Assembly (NCBI GenBank): GCA_965153455.1
Contig: OZ234498.1
Span: forward strand, 2,480,001 to 2,544,000
Direction of reading: 5' to 3'
DNA: 64,000 bases
DNA from: Sphagnum compactum
Taxonomy: Eukaryota > Bryophyta > Sphagnopsida > Sphagnales
The notes under the pieces are model-generated. The model saw only the letters and a program-made list of their open reading frames with translations. It was not told where the DNA came from and did not search any database. Numbering within the stretch: the first letter of the stretch is position 1; each line of letters opens with the position of its first letter. The translations under genes and the position numbers were made by a program. Of this stretch, positions 61,536 to 64,000 are shown piece by piece.

Positions 61536-63195
61536 TTATAACTTCACAACTTTGTCCTTTTCAAAAGTTTCTTCAAACTCCTCTAACTCTTTTTCCAAAT
61601 TAAGATTAGTCTCAATAAAATCTACCAAACTAAATTGGGATTTGCAAACTATCCTAGGATCATTGGGCCAAATTTTGTTGAAAAAAATCAAATTGTCCAA
61701 ATTGTTTTATTGTAAACAACATCTATTAAAACTAGTAAGGATTCCAATTGATGAAAATATCCTTTCTATCTCAATTTGAGATCCGACTATTTCTCATATT
61801 TGTCTAGCACAAAAACCTATTGTAGGAAACATGTTCTCATGTTTTTCCCACTAGTGCAATGGACACTTGATGTCTTTAAACATCCACTTGATAACGCCTA
61901 AAAATCAGAAGCTCTTTATTGACCAATTTCGTTGTTGGCTCACTTGTGTTGGCTATTATTTTAAAGGTATCCAAATTCCTATCCTTTTCAACCCTTTCAT
62001 CAATAACACCCCTTTCATATTCAACCAATGGATGCAAATGATAGTAACATTTGTTGGTAAACTTTAGAAAATGCATGACCAAAATAAATGCCCTGAAAAA
62101 AAAATTCCAAACCCAACATATCACAACTTACAATTGATTTTAGGGTTGTAATCATAGTGTTTAGATTAGATCCCTCATCCTTGATATAAACAATAGTTTT
62201 TCTCTTCAATGCATAATTGTCCAATAGTTTTATCAAATTTTTGGCCAAGGTTTATGGACATTAGTATTTGTTGGTTCAAAAAGGCCAAAGGTAATATGTT
62301 TCGGCTACCAATCAACTCCTAAAAAATTGATCACCAATGCAAAAAATCATGTTTTTGACATCCATGGATCTAAACTTGTAGTTACAAAATGACATTCTAC
62401 TAAAGTTAGTAAAACATATAATTGTTTAGTTTTTTCCCATTAATTCAGGCAATAATTCATTAAAATTTTATTTTCTAGAAGGAAAAACAATTCTTGGACA
62501 CAATTGCATACTAAACTTTGTTAACCAACTACTTTCCACAAACTATAAAGGAAGATGGTTTTTGATAATTAAAAGACCCAAGTCTTCCTAAATTTATTTT
62601 TGCTACACATCATCTTTCTTGAAAGGTTCTCTTACAACAAAAAACCTAGATATGGAGTTAAAAAAAAATTTGGTTTTTTTTTGTAAGGTTGTCTTTCATC
62701 TTCCCTCAAAAGACAATTGACTTTTCTTCAAAAAAATTTAAAACATCACAATGATCTAAATTGACATGTTTCCTCAATGCAATTATACCATTAGTTGTGT
62801 TATATATGATTAATCCTTTCCTAGCTTGAATTTTTGGATTTAAATTCAATATTGGATTATTGTGACAAATAATACAATGCATAGTTTAAGGAGTTGTCAG
62901 GTTAATTTCAATGTTATCATTAACACAATAAAATGCCCAACACAACACATTTATGTTATTTGCTTTTCAAATGATCTTTGGGCATGCAACTTCTTTAATG
63001 ATCTTTCGTTTTCTCTTCATTCATATTTGGATTCTTACTTCCTTTTATTTGAAGGCTTCCATTTTCTTCAGGTTCCAACAAAAATTCATCTTCCATCCTT
63101 ACGTCATTCAAAAATATATCACATGTATTTTCGTTTTCAAAAGGTTGTGCCATGTTTAATTTGAGATTAAACATTATTACCCTAATGAGTAGCAA
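61536..63195 (-). pseudogene. hAT transposase (BED finger, catalytic part, dimerisation domain)
   Basis: In N-to-C order on the minus strand: an acidic N-terminus (MAQPFENENTC, 63159 down); a BED-type zinc finger (CIICHNNP ... LRKHVNLDHCDV) near 62880-62720; MAKNLIKLLDNYALKRK, IVYIKDEGSNLNTMI and ALKSIVSCDMLG-like catalytic-core blocks near 62248-62100; and the C-terminal dimerisation block SQIEIERIFSSIGILTSF near 61790, ending FEKDKVVKL and TAA at 61536-61538. Several frame shifts and stops are present, so it cannot make an active enzyme. Confidence 0.8.
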
Positions 63196-63256
63196 AAAAA
63201 AAACAATTTAAAAAAATATAGATATTAGAGAGAAAAAATAAATAAATATATAGAGA

Positions 63257-63271
63257 TATATATATATATAT
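63257..63271. repeat. short AT microsatellite before R1 copy 2
   Basis: Short AT run equivalent in position to the one at 50551. A TTAGAGAGAAAAA word precedes both runs, so homology of the two loci may begin a little upstream. Confidence 0.85.
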
Positions 63272-64000
63272 ACCCGCCCAACACTGGTAGCGTCCTTGTG
63301 TAAGGTTTGCAGGCCTTCAATGTGATGTGGCCTCCCACTGGAAAGTAACTTCTTTTTAATAAAAATATAAGCCCAGCAGACTCGACCGACAAGCCATTGG
63401 CATCCACCAAGTCACACTGCGTGGGAGAGCGCCAGTAGCATGAAATGACGGTTTCTCAGCAAAAAAATGATTGTTTCTCATTGGCCAATTACAATGATTG
63501 GCCCGGGTGGTGAGAGCTAAAATAGTCTCTCACTTTGTACTGTTCATCTTTTCAGGTTCATGGGTAAGAATGGGGGAGAAACTAAACAGTGCACACTGGA
63601 TGAGCTAAATAGTCGTCATAGAGGCCATGCTCTTACAGTGCACCCCAAACTGGAGCTACTTGTAGCCCTAGTATTCTCAAAACTTGGGACGGAATGGTCA
63701 GCATGAAAACAGTACAAAGGAACAATCTAAACAGGGGATCGACTAGTTTTCTCACCTAAATTCATATCCAGCGGAATCTCACCCCTAGTTTTTGGATTTG
63801 CTTTAGCCACACCTTCACTGCAATTTTGAACTTTTTCAATTTTGTGATGTAGCTGAGGTGGTAATCATCCATAATTTAGCCAATTTGGGCTATGAACAAA
63901 ATATGAACAGAAAATGTTAAACATCCTTATAATTTTTAGGCTATCTACTTGAACCACATATAGAAATTTGGAAACAATTTTTGACTTTAAAAAAAAATTG
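63272..64000 (+). repeat. long dispersed repeat R1, copy 2 (runs off the window)
   Basis: Same order of sequence as 50571-51300, for example GTAAGGTTTGCAGGCCTTCA, GAAATGACGGTTTCTC, GGGGATCGACTAGTTTTCTC and TAGCCAATTTGGGCTATG. Differences are mainly two replaced segments (near 63385-63430 and 63550-63600). The copies look younger than the other repeats here. Confidence 0.85.

Larger units (their letters stand above)
61197..63286 (-). mobile_element. hAT-superfamily DNA transposon relic
   Basis: Ends TAGTGTTGGGCAG (61197) and, inverted, CAGTGTTGGGCGG (from 63286) form short terminal inverted repeats. The 8-bp flanks GTAACATT and GTAGCGTC agree at 5 of 8 with only transitions between them, compatible with an old 8-bp target duplication. 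The interior carries a decayed hAT transposase on the minus strand. Subterminal GGTTCT/GAGAACC words near the 61.2-61.4 kb end are typical of hAT. The flank beyond 63286 is also found at 50586, which complicates the right-end call. Confidence 0.7.

Noticed and set aside
1-64000. CRISPR arrays, rRNA, bacterial-type operons
   Set aside because: Tandem repeats here have no regular spacer structure, no rRNA sequence was recognised, and all coding sequence is eukaryotic with introns.

Overview
The window is nuclear DNA from a land plant. It holds a VOZ transcription factor (a plant-only family), an AP2/ERF protein, a plant serine carboxypeptidase-like (SCPL) gene and a plant-type six-span membrane protein. 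Coding parts are split by GT-AG introns and lie in very AT-rich, repeat-littered DNA. The species cannot be fixed from the sequence. Sparse genes, old decayed transposons and a retrotransposon with a restriction-like endonuclease domain would suit a seed-free vascular plant such as a fern or lycophyte, but that is only an inference.

Layout. 1-1.9 kb is AT-rich spacer. At 1930-2946 (-) lies an intronless gene for a 338-residue multi-pass membrane protein, with a (TC)n tract upstream. 4.2-12.1 kb is gene-poor. At 12.2-15.8 kb (+) is a five-exon VOZ gene whose zinc motif reads CX4CX13CX3H. At 18.5-21.1 kb (+) is a complete eight-exon HAD-family pyrimidine 5'-nucleotidase-like gene (274 aa); every intron phase closes. 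21.1-33.6 kb has repeats only. At 33.7-35.8 kb (+) are six exons of an SCPL gene. It lacks its 5' half, including the nucleophile serine, and has an in-frame TGA, so it is called a pseudogene. At 38.1-39.3 kb (-) is a three-exon AP2/ERF gene (279 aa) with a divergent DNA-binding domain and an acidic tail.

From 39.8 kb to about 43 kb (-) is a decayed non-LTR retrotransposon with zinc finger, reverse transcriptase, Cys-His knuckle and restriction-like endonuclease, in that order. This is the most unusual item. From 43 kb to the end there is no convincing host gene. This stretch holds several minisatellites, a perfect 17-bp palindrome, two copies of a small TIR element carrying a hairpin, a hAT transposon relic with BED finger and dimerisation domain (about 61.2-63.3 kb), and two long direct-repeat copies (50.6 and 63.3 kb).

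The genes show no operon-like link. Three intact-looking genes are regulatory or housekeeping (VOZ, AP2/ERF, HAD) and one encodes a membrane protein of unknown role. All exon borders were read by eye from splice signals, reading frame and remembered family sequence; no search or transcript evidence was available.
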